Positions 1-9,678 of a DNA stretch of 64,000 nt are shown piece after piece; position 1 is the first letter of the stretch, and every line of letters begins with the position of its first letter. This DNA comes from Methylorubrum rhodesianum (lineage in GTDB: Bacteria > Pseudomonadota > Alphaproteobacteria > Rhizobiales > Beijerinckiaceae): contig NZ_JACHOS010000008.1 in assembly GCF_014199985.1 (NCBI RefSeq), positions 226,902 to 290,901 on the forward strand, given 5' to 3'. The notes under the pieces were generated by a model. It did no database searches and was not told the origin of the DNA. It was given only the letters and a program-made list of their open reading frames with translations. Made by a program: the position numbers and the translations under genes.

Positions 1-1020
1 GCGGGCCTCGAGGCCCTGCGCGTGGCGGCGCTCGGCAAGAAGGGCAGCGTCTCGGAGTTGCTGAAGACGCTCGGCACGATGACGCCCGACGAGCGCAAGG
101 AGCGCGGCCCGCTCATCAACGGCCTGCGCGACCGGGTGCAGGGTGCGATGGCCGGCAAGCGCGAGGCGCTGGCCCAGGCCGCCCTCGACGCGCGGCTCTC
201 CGCCGAGCGCATCGACGTGACGCTCCCCTTGCGCGAGGCGCCGGAGATCCGCGGCCGCATTCATCCGATCAGCCAGGTGATCGAGGAGATCACCGCGATC
301 TTCGCCGATCTCGGGTTTTCCGTCGCCGAAGGGCCGGACATCGAGACCGACGAGCTGAACTTCACCGCGCTGAACTTCCCCGAGGGACACCCGGCGCGGG
401 AGATGCACGACACGTTCTTCTTACGCCCCGACCATCTCGGGCGGCGCAAGCTCCTGCGCACCCACACCTCGCCGGTTCAGGTGCGCACCATGCGGGCCAA
501 GCAGCCGCCGATCCGCGTGATCATGCCCGGCCGCACCTACCGGCACGATTCCGACCAGACCCACACCCCGATGTTCCATCAGGTGGAAGGCCTCGTCATC
601 GACCGTTCGGCCAACATCGCCAATCTCAAATGGGTGCTGGAATCGTTCTGCCGCGCCTTCTTCGAGGTCGAGGCGGTGACGATGCGCTTCCGCCCCTCGT
701 TCTTCCCCTTCACCGAGCCGTCGGCGGAAGTGGACATCCAGTGCTCGCGAAAGGGTGGCGAGCTGCGCTTCGGCGAGGGCACCGACTGGCTGGAGATTTT
801 GGGCTGCGGCATGGTCCACCCGAACGTGCTGCGCAGCGGCGGCCTCGACCCGGACCAGGTCCAGGGCTTCGCCTTCGGCATGGGGATCGACCGCCTCGCC
901 ATGCTGAAATACGGCATGCCGGACCTTCGCCCCTTCTTCGAGGCGGACGTGCGCTGGCTGGAGCATTACGGCTTCCGGCCGATCGACGTGCCGAGCCTCG
1001 TCGGTGGCTTGACCGCCTGA
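1..1020 (+). CDS. pheS: Phenylalanine--tRNA ligase alpha subunit (5' truncated by window edge)
   Basis: This is the catalytic subunit of the cytoplasmic (alpha-beta)2 phenylalanyl-tRNA synthetase, which charges tRNA-Phe. The reading frame is open from the first base, so the gene begins left of the window; about 340 codons of a usual ~360 are present. Class II synthetase signatures are visible: motif 2 ([19 protein letters not shown], codons about 180-198 of the visible part) and motif 3 ([17 protein letters not shown] near the end). The N-terminal coiled-coil arm is partly present ([21 protein letters not shown]). pheT follows 64 bp downstream on the same strand, the normal bacterial pheST operon. 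Confidence 0.97.
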   Translation, partial: AGLEALRVAALGKKGSVSELLKTLGTMTPDERKERGPLINGLRDRVQGAMAGKREALAQAALDARLSAERIDVTLPLREAPEIRGRIHPISQVIEEITAIFADLGFSVAEGPDIETDELNFTALNFPEGHPAREMHDTFFLRPDHLGRRKLLRTHTSPVQVRTMRAKQPPIRVIMPGRTYRHDSDQTHTPMFHQVEGLVIDRSANIANLKWVLESFCRAFFEVEAVTMRFRPSFFPFTEPSAEVDIQCSRKGGELRFGEGTDWLEILGCGMVHPNVLRSGGLDPDQVQGFAFGMGIDRLAMLKYGMPDLRPFFEADVRWLEHYGFRPIDVPSLVGGLTA

Positions 1021-1084
1021 GCCCTGCCGCCCCGCTTTTCGATCCCGGCCCGGCCCGCTCCGGCGGCCGCGAGGATGTTCTGAG

Positions 1085-3508
1085 ATGAAATTCACCCTCT
1101 CCTGGCTCAAGGACCACCTCGACATCGAGGCCTCGCTCGACGCGATCAGCGAGACGCTGACGCGGATCGGCCTCGAGGTCGAAGGCGTCGAGGACAAGGC
1201 CGCCGCGCTCCGTCCCTACGTCATCGCCCGGGTGATCTCGGCCGAGCAGCACCCCAATGCCGACCGCCTTCGGGTCTGCCAGGTCGATGCCGGCGACGGC
1301 CAGCCGCTCCAGGTCGTGTGCGGCGCGCCGAACGCGCGCACCGGTATGCTCTCGGTCTTCGCGCCCCCCGGCACCTACGTGCCGGGGAAGGACATCACCC
1401 TCTCGGTCGGCACGATCCGGGGCGTCGAGAGCCGCGGCATGCTCTGCTCCGGGGCGGAGCTGGGCCTCAGCGAGGACCATGACGGCATTCTCGACCTGCC
1501 TGCCGACGCGCCGGTCGGCACGCCCTACGCGCTCTGGGCCGGACTCGACGACCCGGTGATCGAGATCAACCTGACGCCGAACCGCTCGGACTGCGCCTCG
1601 ATCCACGGCATCGCCCGCGATCTCGCCGCCACCGGCATCGGCACTCTCAAGCGCGAGCCGATGCCGCCGGTGCGTGGCGAAGGCGCCTGCCCGACCTCCG
1701 TCACGCTGCAGTTCGACGCGCATGACCGCGGCCTCTGCCCGCTCTTCGCGCTTCGCCTCGTGCGCGGAGTCAAGAACGGCCCCTCGCCCGAATGGATGCA
1801 GAAGCGCCTGCGGGCGATCGGCCTGCGCCCGATCAACGCGCTCGTCGACATCACCAACTACATGACCTTCGACCGCGGCCGGCCGCTGCACGTCTTCGAC
1901 GCGAAGAAGGTCGCGGGCGGGCTCACCGTGCGCCGGGCCGCGGAGGGCGAGAGCCTCGTGGCGCTCGACGGCAAGACCTATCGGCTCGATTCCGACACGG
2001 TGGTCATCGCCGACGCCAACGGTGTCGAGTCGATCGGCGGCATCATGGGCGGTGAAGCCTCGGGCTGCGACGAGAGCACCACCGACGTGCTGATCGAATC
2101 GGCCCTCTGGGATCCGCGCAACATCGCCCGCACCGGCCGGCGCCTCGGCATCATCACTGACGCCCGCTACCGCTTCGAGCGCGGCGTCGATCCGGCTTTC
2201 GCCCTGCCGGGGCTCGACCTCGCCACCCGCCTCGTGGTCGACCTGTGCGGCGGTAGCCCGAGCGAAGCCACCATCGCCGGCGAGATTCCGGATCTCGACC
2301 GCGTCATCGACTTCCCCTGGACCGAGGTGCGGCGGCTCGCCGGCATCGAGCTGTCGCGGGCCGAGATGAAGGTGACCCTGGAGTCGCTCGGCTTCCACAT
2401 CTCCGGCTCGGGTGATCGCGTAAAAGTGCTGCCGCCGTCCTGGCGGCCGGACGTGGAGGGCAAGGCCGACCTCGTCGAGGAGATCGTGCGCATCGCCGGC
2501 CTCGACCGGATCGAGCCGAAGCCGCTGCCGCGGATCGAGACGGTCGCGGTCGAGCCGATGCTGACCGTGCTGCAGCGGCGCGGGCGTCTCGCCAAGCGGG
2601 CGCTGGCGACCCGCGGCATGCTGGAGGCGGTGACCTATTCCTTCATCCCGCACGAGGACGCGACGTTGTTCGGCGGCGGCAAGCCGGATCTGGCGCTCGC
2701 CAACCCCATCGCCGCCGACCTCTCCGACATGCGCCCGAGCCTCGTGCCCGGCCTGCTGCGGGCGGCGCAGCGCAATGCCGACCGCGGCTTCCCCGACACC
2801 GCCCTGTTCGAGGTCGGCCAGTGCTTCGCCAGCGACGAGCCGGAGGGCCAATCCCTGCGCGCCGCCGGCCTGCGCCGCGGCACCGCCCGGCATGCCGGCG
2901 CCGGCCGCCACTGGAGCGGGGCCGCGGAGGCCGTCGATGCGTTCGAGGCGAAGGCCGACGCGCTGGCGCTGCTCGCCGCACTCGGCGTGCCGACCGGCGG
3001 GCTCCAGATCGTGGCCGGAGGCCCCGACTGGCTGCATCCCGGCCGCTCGGGCACGCTGCAGTTCGGCCCCAAGAACGTCGTCGGCCATTTTGGCGAGCCG
3101 CATCCGCGGCTCCTGAAGGCGATGGACCTCAAGGGCACGCTGGTGGCCTTCGAGATCACCCTCGACGCCCTGCCGCTGCCGCGCCACCGCCCGACCAAGG
3201 CGAAGCCCGCGCTGGCGCTCTCCGACCTCCAGGCGATCTCCCGCGACTTCGCCTTCGTCGTCCCCCGCGACGTGCCCGCCGCCGACATCCTGAAGGCGGC
3301 GCAAGGCGCCGAGCGCAAGATGATCACCGGCGTCGAGGTGTTCGACCTCTACGAGGGCGCCGGCATCCCGGAAGGATCGAAGTCGGTCGCGGTCGCGGTG
3401 CGGCTTCAGCCCTCCGAGCGCACGCTCACCGATGCTGAGATCGAGGCGGTGAGCGCCCGGATCGTCGCCGAGGTGTCGAAGAAGACCGGGGCGACGCTTC
3501 GGTCCTGA
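1085..3508 (+). CDS. pheT: Phenylalanine--tRNA ligase beta subunit
   Basis: The beta subunit of phenylalanyl-tRNA synthetase performs editing and tRNA binding. At 807 aa it has full family length. Domains in order: EMAP-type tRNA-binding domain (about residues 39-150, with [10 protein letters not shown]), B3/B4 editing domain (about 210-390), B5 domain (about 400-480, ending in [19 protein letters not shown]), a degenerate synthetase core, and a C-terminal ferredoxin-fold anticodon-binding domain (about 710-806, [20 protein letters not shown]). The start ATG opens with [13 protein letters not shown], the standard PheT N-terminus. It sits directly downstream of pheS. Confidence 0.97.
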   Translation: MKFTLSWLKDHLDIEASLDAISETLTRIGLEVEGVEDKAAALRPYVIARVISAEQHPNADRLRVCQVDAGDGQPLQVVCGAPNARTGMLSVFAPPGTYVPGKDITLSVGTIRGVESRGMLCSGAELGLSEDHDGILDLPADAPVGTPYALWAGLDDPVIEINLTPNRSDCASIHGIARDLAATGIGTLKREPMPPVRGEGACPTSVTLQFDAHDRGLCPLFALRLVRGVKNGPSPEWMQKRLRAIGLRPINALVDITNYMTFDRGRPLHVFDAKKVAGGLTVRRAAEGESLVALDGKTYRLDSDTVVIADANGVESIGGIMGGEASGCDESTTDVLIESALWDPRNIARTGRRLGIITDARYRFERGVDPAFALPGLDLATRLVVDLCGGSPSEATIAGEIPDLDRVIDFPWTEVRRLAGIELSRAEMKVTLESLGFHISGSGDRVKVLPPSWRPDVEGKADLVEEIVRIAGLDRIEPKPLPRIETVAVEPMLTVLQRRGRLAKRALATRGMLEAVTYSFIPHEDATLFGGGKPDLALANPIAADLSDMRPSLVPGLLRAAQRNADRGFPDTALFEVGQCFASDEPEGQSLRAAGLRRGTARHAGAGRHWSGAAEAVDAFEAKADALALLAALGVPTGGLQIVAGGPDWLHPGRSGTLQFGPKNVVGHFGEPHPRLLKAMDLKGTLVAFEITLDALPLPRHRPTKAKPALALSDLQAISRDFAFVVPRDVPAADILKAAQGAERKMITGVEVFDLYEGAGIPEGSKSVAVAVRLQPSERTLTDAEIEAVSARIVAEVSKKTGATLRS

Positions 3509-3535
3509 CCGAGGCCGATCGAGGGAGAGGTGGCC

Positions 3536-4411
3536 ATGGATGCGGAACTCGTCGCGGTCCTGACCGAGGAGACCCATCTCCCGGCCGAGGCCCTGAAGCG
3601 CGCCGCCCGGAACCCCGAGACGGTCGCCGAACCGGTTCTCGCCCTCCTCGAGCGGGCGGCGGAGGATGCCGACGCGATCGAGGACGAGGAGACCAACCTC
3701 CTGTTCTGGGGGCTGCACGCTCTGGCGGCCGCGCGCGACACGCGGGTCTTCCCGCCTCTGATGCGTCTGATGCGCCAGGACGGCGAGGCGGTCGACGGGC
3801 TTCTCGGCGACGCCGCGACCGAGACCCTGCCGGCAGTGATCGCCTCCACCTTCGACGGCGACACCGGGGCGCTCACCCGGCTGATCCTCGACAGCACCGC
3901 CGACGACTTCCTGCGCAATTCGGCCTTCAACGCGCTGGGCTTCCTGACGCGGCAGGGCCGGATTCCCCTCGCCGAGGCGGAAGCCCTGCTGGTGCGCTTC
4001 GACGAGGCGCGGGCGGCGGTCGAGGAAGCCCCCGCCTGGATCGGCTGGGAGGAAACGGTCGCCTATCTCGGCCTGACCGGTCTCGCCCCACGGGTGGAGG
4101 CGGCTCGGCGGGACGGGCGCATCACCGACGAGTTCAGCGACCTGCCTTGGTTCCGCAAGGCGCTCAGGCAGGCCAGCGCCGAGCCGCCGGATCTCGGGGC
4201 CTTCGATGCCCACCGCTACTGCTATCTCGACGATCCGGTGGCCGCACTCGCCTGGACCGCGGAATCCTACGGCCAGCCGGTCAAGAACCCGTTCAAGGAT
4301 ATCGGGCGCAACGATCCCTGCCCCTGCGGCTCGGGCAAGAAGTACAAGAAGTGCTGCCTCAACGCGGCTGAGGCGGGTGCCCCGCCGGTTCGACTGCCGG
4401 GCCAGTCCTGA
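3536..4411 (+). CDS. DUF1186 protein with C-terminal SEC-C metal-binding motif
   Basis: A 291-aa protein of unknown function. Most of it is an alpha-helical, HEAT-like domain of the DUF1186 type. The last ~35 residues carry a SEC-C zinc motif ([16 protein letters not shown]), as found at the C-terminus of SecA and many uncharacterised proteins. I chose the ATG at 3536 over an in-frame GTG at 3530 because the purine-rich GGGAGAGG at 3523-3530 then lies at normal Shine-Dalgarno distance. It starts 27 bp after pheT and may be cotranscribed with it. Its 3' end overlaps the convergent moeB-like gene by about 50 bp. Confidence 0.85.
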   Translation: MDAELVAVLTEETHLPAEALKRAARNPETVAEPVLALLERAAEDADAIEDEETNLLFWGLHALAAARDTRVFPPLMRLMRQDGEAVDGLLGDAATETLPAVIASTFDGDTGALTRLILDSTADDFLRNSAFNALGFLTRQGRIPLAEAEALLVRFDEARAAVEEAPAWIGWEETVAYLGLTGLAPRVEAARRDGRITDEFSDLPWFRKALRQASAEPPDLGAFDAHRYCYLDDPVAALAWTAESYGQPVKNPFKDIGRNDPCPCGSGKKYKKCCLNAAEAGAPPVRLPGQS

Positions 4412-5183
4412 CCCCATCCCCGTTCAACGGGTTGTCCGGATCCCAGGCATAGTGCAGCGTCTCGAACCGCATCGAGCGGGCATCCACCATCAGTAGCCGC
4501 CCGACCAGGGGCTCGCCGAAGCCGGCCAGCGCCCGGATCACCTCCATCGCCATCAGCGAACCCATCACGCCTGCGAGCGCGCCGAGCACCCCGGCCTCGG
4601 CGCAGGGGGCGACGCTGCCCGGCGGCGGCGGGCTCGGGAACAGGCAGCGATAGGTCGGATTCGGCCGCCCGTCAGGGCCGGTCTCATGAGCGCGGATCGT
4701 GGTGAGCGAGCCATCGAAGGCGCCGAGCGCCGCCGTCACCAACGGCTTTTTGCCGGCAAAGCACGCGTCCGAGACGGCGTAGCGGGTCGAAAAATTGTCC
4801 GAACCGTCGGCGACGAGATCGTAATCCGCGAGCAGGGCCGGGGCGTTCTCCGGCGTCAGGCGGCAGGGATGAATTTCGACGCGCACATGCGGGTTGAGCC
4901 GGCCGACGGCGTCGGCCGCGCTCTCGACCTTCGGCCGGCCGACATCCGGCGTGCCGTGGATGACCTGCCGCTGCAGGTTCGAGAGCGAGACGGTGTCGTC
5001 GTCGACGATGCCGATCGTGCCGATGCCGGCGGCGGCCAGATACTGGATCAGCGGCGCGCCGAGCCCGCCCGCGCCGATGACGAGCACGCGCCCGGCCTTC
5101 AGCCGGGCCTGACCGGGGCCGCCCACCTCGCGCAGGACGAGGTGGCGGGCGTAGCGTTCGACTTCTTCGGAGGAGAGGGCCAT
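4359..5183 (-). CDS. moeB: HesA/MoeB/ThiF-family adenylyltransferase
   Basis: An E1-like enzyme that adenylates the C-terminal glycine of a ubiquitin-fold sulfur carrier (MoaD or ThiS type). The nucleotide-binding loop [12 protein letters not shown] and the [13 protein letters not shown] segment are clear, and the expected downstream Cys is in PCAEAGVLG. Start at 5183 ([14 protein letters not shown]) matches family N-termini; 274 aa. In E. coli MoeB zinc is held by two CxxC pairs. Here the first pair is reduced to TYRC and the second is absent (C-terminus [12 protein letters not shown]), so this is a zinc-less variant. Whether it serves MoaD, ThiS or another carrier cannot be read from context. 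Confidence 0.88.
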   Translation of the reverse strand: MALSSEEVERYARHLVLREVGGPGQARLKAGRVLVIGAGGLGAPLIQYLAAAGIGTIGIVDDDTVSLSNLQRQVIHGTPDVGRPKVESAADAVGRLNPHVRVEIHPCRLTPENAPALLADYDLVADGSDNFSTRYAVSDACFAGKKPLVTAALGAFDGSLTTIRAHETGPDGRPNPTYRCLFPSPPPPGSVAPCAEAGVLGALAGVMGSLMAMEVIRALAGFGEPLVGRLLMVDARSMRFETLHYAWDPDNPLNGDGVRTGPAVEPAGHPPQPR

Positions 5184-5301
5184 GCCAAGCCATGTAGGCG
5201 CCTCGGGCGGGTAGCGGAAGCGGCGGCGGCTCTGCTGCGCGAAGGGCAGGCCCGTGTTACGGCTCGCGCTTCGACGACGAGTCGCTGCTTCCCGTCCCAA
5301 T

Positions 5302-5413
5302 CCCTCATCCTGCGGTGCCGGAGCGTAGCGAAGGCCTCGAAGGGTGCTCCGGGAATCGCGCGGATTCCGGAGGATCCTTCGAGGCCCGCTGACGCGGGCA
5401 CCTCAGGATGAGG
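5302..5413. repeat. Long palindromic intergenic repeat
   Basis: An imperfect inverted repeat of about 110 bp with arms starting CCTCATCCTG and ending CAGGATGAGG, plus an inner GCCTCGAAGG/CCTTCGAGGC pair and a GGAATC/GATTCC core. It lies between the divergent moeB-like gene and dapE. Repeats of this CCTCATCCTGAGG type are widespread between genes in Methylobacterium and relatives. RNA from either strand would form a long stem. Confidence 0.75.
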
Positions 5414-5444
5414 GACAGAATGGGAGGAGCCGTCCATCCGAGCC

Positions 5445-6620
5445 ATGGGGCCGCCCTTGTCCGACACCACCCCCCTCGCCCTCGCCCAGGCGCTGATCCG
5501 CTGCCCCTCCGTCACCCCGGAGGAGGGCGGCGCGCTGTCGTTCCTGACGGACGTTCTCTCGCGTGCGGGCTTCTCCGTCGAGCGCCCCGTCTTCTCCGAG
5601 CCCGGCACGCCGGCCATCGAGAACCTCTACGCGCGGATCGGCACGGCAGAGCCAGTTCTCGTCTTCGCCGGCCATACCGACGTGGTGCCGCCGGGCGAGG
5701 TCACGTCCTGGACCCACGGGCCGTTCTCCGGGGAGGTCGCGGACGGCTTCCTGTACGGCCGCGGCGCCGTGGACATGAAGGGCGGCATCGCCTGCATGCT
5801 CGCCGCGACGCTGGCCTTTCTCGACCGGCACGGACCGGATTTCGGCGGCTCCATCGCCTTCCTCGTCACCGGCGACGAGGAGGGGCCGGCGGTCAACGGC
5901 ACCGTCAAGCTGCTGGATTGGGCGCGCGCCCGGGGGGAGCGCTTCGACCATTGCCTGCTCGGCGAGCCGACGAATCCGGAAACGCTCGGCGAGATGATCA
6001 AGATCGGCCGGCGCGGCTCGCTCACGGGGCGCATCACCGTGCACGGGCGCCAGGGCCACGTCGCCTATCCGCACCGGGCTGAGAACCCGATCCCCGGCCT
6101 GCTTCGCCTCGCCTCGGCCTTGGTCGCCGAGCCGCTCGACGACGGCACCGCGCATTTCGACGCCTCGAACCTCGAATTCACGACGGTCGATGTCGGCAAC
6201 CCCGCCACCAACGTGATCCCGGCCTCGGCGAGAGCCGTGTTCAACGTGCGCTTCAACGACGACTGGACGGCGGACTCGCTCGGCGCCGAGATCCGGCGGC
6301 GCCTGGAGGCGGCGGCCGGCAACGCGGTGCGCTTCAGCCTCGACCTCCAGCCCTCGAATTCTCCCGCCTTCCTGACCCAGCCCGACGCCTTCGTCGATCT
6401 CGTGGCGGGGGCGATCGAGGCCGAGACCGGACGGCGCCCGGCGCTCTCGACCACGGGCGGCACCTCGGACGCGCGCTTCATCAAGGATGCCTGCCCGGTG
6501 ATCGAGTTCGGGCTCGTCGGGCGGACCATGCACGAGACCGACGAGCGGGTGGCGGTGGCGGATCTCGACCGGCTGACCGCGATCTACGGGCGGGTGCTGT
6601 CGGCCTACTTCCCGTCGTAG
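5445..6620 (+). CDS. dapE: Succinyl-diaminopimelate desuccinylase
   Basis: A cytoplasmic M20-family dizinc hydrolase that removes succinate from N-succinyl-LL-diaminopimelate in the lysine and meso-DAP (peptidoglycan) pathway. 391 aa. Zinc ligands and catalytic residues are visible: H77 and D79 in [11 protein letters not shown]110 in GAVDMKGG, and E145/E146 in TGDEEGPA; the TGGTSDARF and [10 protein letters not shown] segments are also typical of DapE. An in-frame TTG at 5457 is an alternative start. The 3' end overlaps convergent truA by 16 bp. Confidence 0.95.
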   Translation: MGPPLSDTTPLALAQALIRCPSVTPEEGGALSFLTDVLSRAGFSVERPVFSEPGTPAIENLYARIGTAEPVLVFAGHTDVVPPGEVTSWTHGPFSGEVADGFLYGRGAVDMKGGIACMLAATLAFLDRHGPDFGGSIAFLVTGDEEGPAVNGTVKLLDWARARGERFDHCLLGEPTNPETLGEMIKIGRRGSLTGRITVHGRQGHVAYPHRAENPIPGLLRLASALVAEPLDDGTAHFDASNLEFTTVDVGNPATNVIPASARAVFNVRFNDDWTADSLGAEIRRRLEAAAGNAVRFSLDLQPSNSPAFLTQPDAFVDLVAGAIEAETGRRPALSTTGGTSDARFIKDACPVIEFGLVGRTMHETDERVAVADLDRLTAIYGRVLSAYFPS

Positions 6621-7363
6621 TCCACGCCGACGAAGGTCAGCCCGCAGGCCGGCGCCAGCGGGCCGCAGCGATGCTTGGCCCTGGTCGCCAAGATCTCCGC
6701 CACGTCGTCGGCGGAGAGGCGACCGCAGCCGGCGAGCATCAGCGTGCCGGCCATGGCCCGCACCTGATGATGCAGGAAGGAGCGGGCCGAGGTCGCGATC
6801 ACGATCTCCTCGAAGAGGCCCATGGGCTGGCGCGTCACGTCGAGCTGTTCGAGCGTGCGCACGGGCGAGTTCGCCTGACATTCGGCAGCACGGAAGGCGG
6901 AAAAGTCGTGGCGTCCGAGGAGGCGCTGCGCAGCGGCGTGCATCAGGTTGGCATCGAGTGGCCAGGGCACGTGCCAGACATGGGCGCGGGTGAGCGCGGA
7001 GGGGCTGCGCCGGTTGAGGATGCGGTAGCGGTAGTGGCGGCGGATTGCCGAATGCCGCGCGTCGAACGCCTGTGTGACGACCTCGGCCGAGAGGATGGAG
7101 ACCGGCTGCGGGCGCAGATGCGCGTTGAGCGCGTCGCGCACGGTGTCGGTGCGCCAGTCCTTGGCGAGGTCGAGATGGGCGACCTGATGGATCGCGTGCA
7201 CGCCCGCATCGGTGCGGCCGGCACAGGTCAGCCGCACCGCCTCGCCGGAGAAGCGGGTGACGGCGGTCTCGATCGCCGCCTGCACGGTCGGGTCGTCGGC
7301 CTGCCGCTGCCAGCCGCAGAACGGTCCGCCGTCATACTCGATGACGAGCTTGTAGCGGGGCAT
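6605..7363 (-). CDS. truA: tRNA pseudouridine(38-40) synthase
   Basis: Converts uridines 38-40 of the tRNA anticodon arm to pseudouridine. The catalytic aspartate is D52 in [11 protein letters not shown]. The N-terminus [21 protein letters not shown] is canonical, which fixes the start at 7363 although the frame is open further upstream. About 252 aa, normal length. It is the last gene of a def-fmt-truA minus-strand operon, starting 13 bp after the fmt stop. Confidence 0.96.
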   Translation of the reverse strand: MPRYKLVIEYDGGPFCGWQRQADDPTVQAAIETAVTRFSGEAVRLTCAGRTDAGVHAIHQVAHLDLAKDWRTDTVRDALNAHLRPQPVSILSAEVVTQAFDARHSAIRRHYRYRILNRRSPSALTRAHVWHVPWPLDANLMHAAAQRLLGRHDFSAFRAAECQANSPVRTLEQLDVTRQPMGLFEEIVIATSARSFLHHQVRAMAGTLMLAGCGRLSADDVAEILATRAKHRCGPLAPACGLTFVGVDYDGK

Positions 7364-7376
7364 CAGGCGTGCGCGC

Positions 7377-8306
7377 TCACGCGAAGGACGCTCCCGCCGC
7401 CAGCCGCGCCCCGCGCAGGAAGTCTTCGCCCGTGGCGACCCCGCCCTTGCCGGCCCGGCGCAGTTCGAGAAGCCGCACCGCGCCGGTGCCGCAGGCCACG
7501 GTGCAGGCAGCGTCGAGCAGCGTGCCCGGCGCGCCGGAGCCATCATGGGCAAGCGCCCGCAGCACCTTCACGCGCTCCGGTCCCTTGCCGAGATCGGCCT
7601 CGAAATAGGCGCCCGGAAACGGCGACAGCCCGTTGATGTGGCGCGCGACCTCCGCCGCTGGGCGCGACCAGTCGATCCGTGCCTCTTCGTTGGTGATCTT
7701 GTGGGCGTAGACCACACCCTCCTCGGACTGCGGCGTGAAGGTCAGGCCGTCCCGCCCCAGCGCCCGGATCGCCCGCCCCATCAGGTCGGCCCCGAGCGGC
7801 ATCAGCGCGTCGTGCAGCTCGCCCGCGGTCATGCCCTCGGAGATCGGAACCCGCGCCTCCATCGCCACCGGCCCGGTATCGAGCCCGGCCTCCATCCGCA
7901 TCACGCCGACGCCGCTCTCGGCATCGCCCGCCATCACCGCCCGCTGGATCGGCGCCGCCCCGCGCCAGCGCGGCAGCAGCGAGCCGTGCAGGTTGAGGCA
8001 GCCGAAGCGCGGCGCGTCGAGGATCGTTTGCGGCAGCAGCATGCCGTAGGCGACGACGACCGCGACCTCCGCCCCGTGCCCGGCGAAGGTCTCGGCGGCC
8101 TCCCCGCTTTTCAGCGTCGCCGGCGTCAGCACGGGGATGCCGAGCGCCTCGGCGCGGGCATGAACGGGCGAGGGCTTGAGCGCCATGCCGCGGCCGGCCT
8201 TGGCCGGGGCGCGGGTATAGACGGCCGCAAGGGAGTGGCCGTCGGCGTGGAGACGGTCCAGGGTGGGGACGGCAAAGTCCGGTGTCCCCATGAAGACGAT
8301 GCGCAT
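7377..8306 (-). CDS. fmt: Methionyl-tRNA formyltransferase
   Basis: Formylates initiator Met-tRNA with 10-formyltetrahydrofolate. 309 aa, standard length. N-terminus MRIVFMGTPDFAVPTL and the catalytic-site segment HGSLLPRWRGAAPIQRA are characteristic; the C-terminal OB-like tRNA-binding domain is present (VLRALAHDGSGAPGTLLDA onward). It lies 9 bp downstream of def, the classic pairing of formylation and deformylation genes. Confidence 0.97.
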   Translation of the reverse strand: MRIVFMGTPDFAVPTLDRLHADGHSLAAVYTRAPAKAGRGMALKPSPVHARAEALGIPVLTPATLKSGEAAETFAGHGAEVAVVVAYGMLLPQTILDAPRFGCLNLHGSLLPRWRGAAPIQRAVMAGDAESGVGVMRMEAGLDTGPVAMEARVPISEGMTAGELHDALMPLGADLMGRAIRALGRDGLTFTPQSEEGVVYAHKITNEEARIDWSRPAAEVARHINGLSPFPGAYFEADLGKGPERVKVLRALAHDGSGAPGTLLDAACTVACGTGAVRLLELRRAGKGGVATGEDFLRGARLAAGASFA

Positions 8307-8315
8307 CGGATCCCG

Positions 8316-8831
8316 TCAGGCGGCGTCGCGCTTGGCCGCCTTGGCGAACTTCTTCATCACCCGGTCGCGCTTGAGCTTCGACAGGTGGTCGATGAACAGC
8401 ACGCCGTTAAGATGGTCGATCTCGTGCTGGAGGCAGGTGGCGAGCAGGCCGTCGGCCTCCTGCTCCACCGTCTCGCCGTCGAGGGTCATGTAGCGCACCC
8501 GGACGCGGTCCGGCCGCTCGACCTCGCCGTAGAATTCGGGGATCGAGAGGCAGCCCTCGTCGTAGACCCGCTTCTCTTCCGAAGACCAGACGATCTCCGG
8601 GTTGATGTAGACGGTCGGGTTCTTCGCGTTCTCGTCCTTCGAGGTGTCGATGGTGACGACACGCTTGGCCACACCGATCTGGATCGCAGCGAGCCCGACG
8701 CCGGGGGCGTCGTACATCGTCTCGATCATGTCGCGGGCGAGCGTGCGGATCTCGTCGGTGACCGCGCTGACCGTCTCGGAGATGAGGCGCAGCTGCGCAT
8801 CGGGCAGGATGACGAGAGGGCGGACGGTCAT
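8316..8831 (-). CDS. def: Peptide deformylase
   Basis: Metal-dependent hydrolase removing the N-formyl group from nascent proteins. All three motifs are present: [18 protein letters not shown] (Cys94 metal ligand) and QHEIDHLNG (His136, Glu137, His140). 171 aa, normal length. First gene of the def-fmt-truA operon. Confidence 0.97.
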   Translation of the reverse strand: MTVRPLVILPDAQLRLISETVSAVTDEIRTLARDMIETMYDAPGVGLAAIQIGVAKRVVTIDTSKDENAKNPTVYINPEIVWSSEEKRVYDEGCLSIPEFYGEVERPDRVRVRYMTLDGETVEQEADGLLATCLQHEIDHLNGVLFIDHLSKLKRDRVMKKFAKAAKRDAA

Positions 8832-8943
8832 GGCTTCCGGGCCGAAAATGGGTAGGGGAGTTCGAACGCGTGCGAAAACGCGTCCCTCAGCCGGAGATAG
8901 GCGGCGGCGCGGGGACGGTCAAATGCCGACGGACGGTGCGCGG

Positions 8944-9678
8944 TCAGAGATTCAGGCGCTTGAAGACGGGTTCGGGGATCGCTGCGATCACCGCCATGAC
9001 GAGGCGCCAGATCTTGCGCACGTAGACGACATCGCCGCCCCCTTGCGCGGCGGCGTAGACCGCCTGCCCGACCTCGGAGGGCTCGCCGGTCAGGAGGGGC
9101 GGCAGGCGCAGGCCGCGGGTCATCCGGGTGCGCACGAAGCCCGGCTTCACCGTCACCACCCGCACCCCGCTCTTGGCCAGGCGGTTGCGCAGACCGGAGA
9201 GGAAGGCGGTGAAGCCGGCCTTGCCGGCGCCGTAGACGTAGTTCGAGCCGCGGCCGCGGTCGCCGGCCACCGAACTGATCCCGACAATGGCGCCGCTTCC
9301 ACGCGCGGCGAAACGCTCGGCGATGAGGCCGAGCAGCAGGGATGGTCCCAGGAAATTCGTCCGCATCACCCCCTCGGCATGGGTGGGATCGACCTCGGCC
9401 CGCCCCTGGTCGCCGAGCTCGCCGACCGCGCAGACCACGGTGTCGGGCAGCGCCGGCAGCCCGTCGAGCCATGCTGCGAAGGAGTCCGTCTCGAGGATGT
9501 CGAGGCGCAGCAGCCCGACCTCGGCCCGGTGGCGCGCGACGAGGTCGTCGGCGTTGCGCTGCGCCCGCTCCGGGTCGCGCGCCGCCAGCAGGATGCGCCA
9601 GCCGGCCTGCGCGTAGCGCGCGGCCACGGCGTGGCCGATATCGGAGGTGGCCCCGACGAGGAGCAGGGTTCCGGCCAT
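8944..9678 (-). CDS. SDR-family oxidoreductase, DprE2-like
   Basis: A short-chain dehydrogenase of about 244 aa with NAD(P)-binding GATSDIGHAVA at the N-terminus and the SDR catalytic Ser-Tyr-Lys (ISSVAG, YGAGK). It ends with a hydrophobic C-terminal segment (IWRLVMAVIAAIPEP). Its start (ATG at 9678) overlaps the stop of the FAD oxidase next door. The pairing with a DprE1-like oxidase suggests it is DprE2, which reduces the 2-keto intermediate to polyprenylphosphoryl-arabinofuranose. That substrate assignment comes from context and family resemblance; lipid carrier length is unknown. Confidence 0.82.
   Translation of the reverse strand: MAGTLLLVGATSDIGHAVAARYAQAGWRILLAARDPERAQRNADDLVARHRAEVGLLRLDILETDSFAAWLDGLPALPDTVVCAVGELGDQGRAEVDPTHAEGVMRTNFLGPSLLLGLIAERFAARGSGAIVGISSVAGDRGRGSNYVYGAGKAGFTAFLSGLRNRLAKSGVRVVTVKPGFVRTRMTRGLRLPPLLTGEPSEVGQAVYAAAQGGGDVVYVRKIWRLVMAVIAAIPEPVFKRLNL

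Noticed and set aside
710..4417. Very long minus-strand open frame opposite pheS/pheT
   Set aside because: It is the shadow of GC-rich coding sequence on the other strand; the plus-strand genes have unmistakable motifs and the minus product is low-complexity Arg/Gly/Ala.
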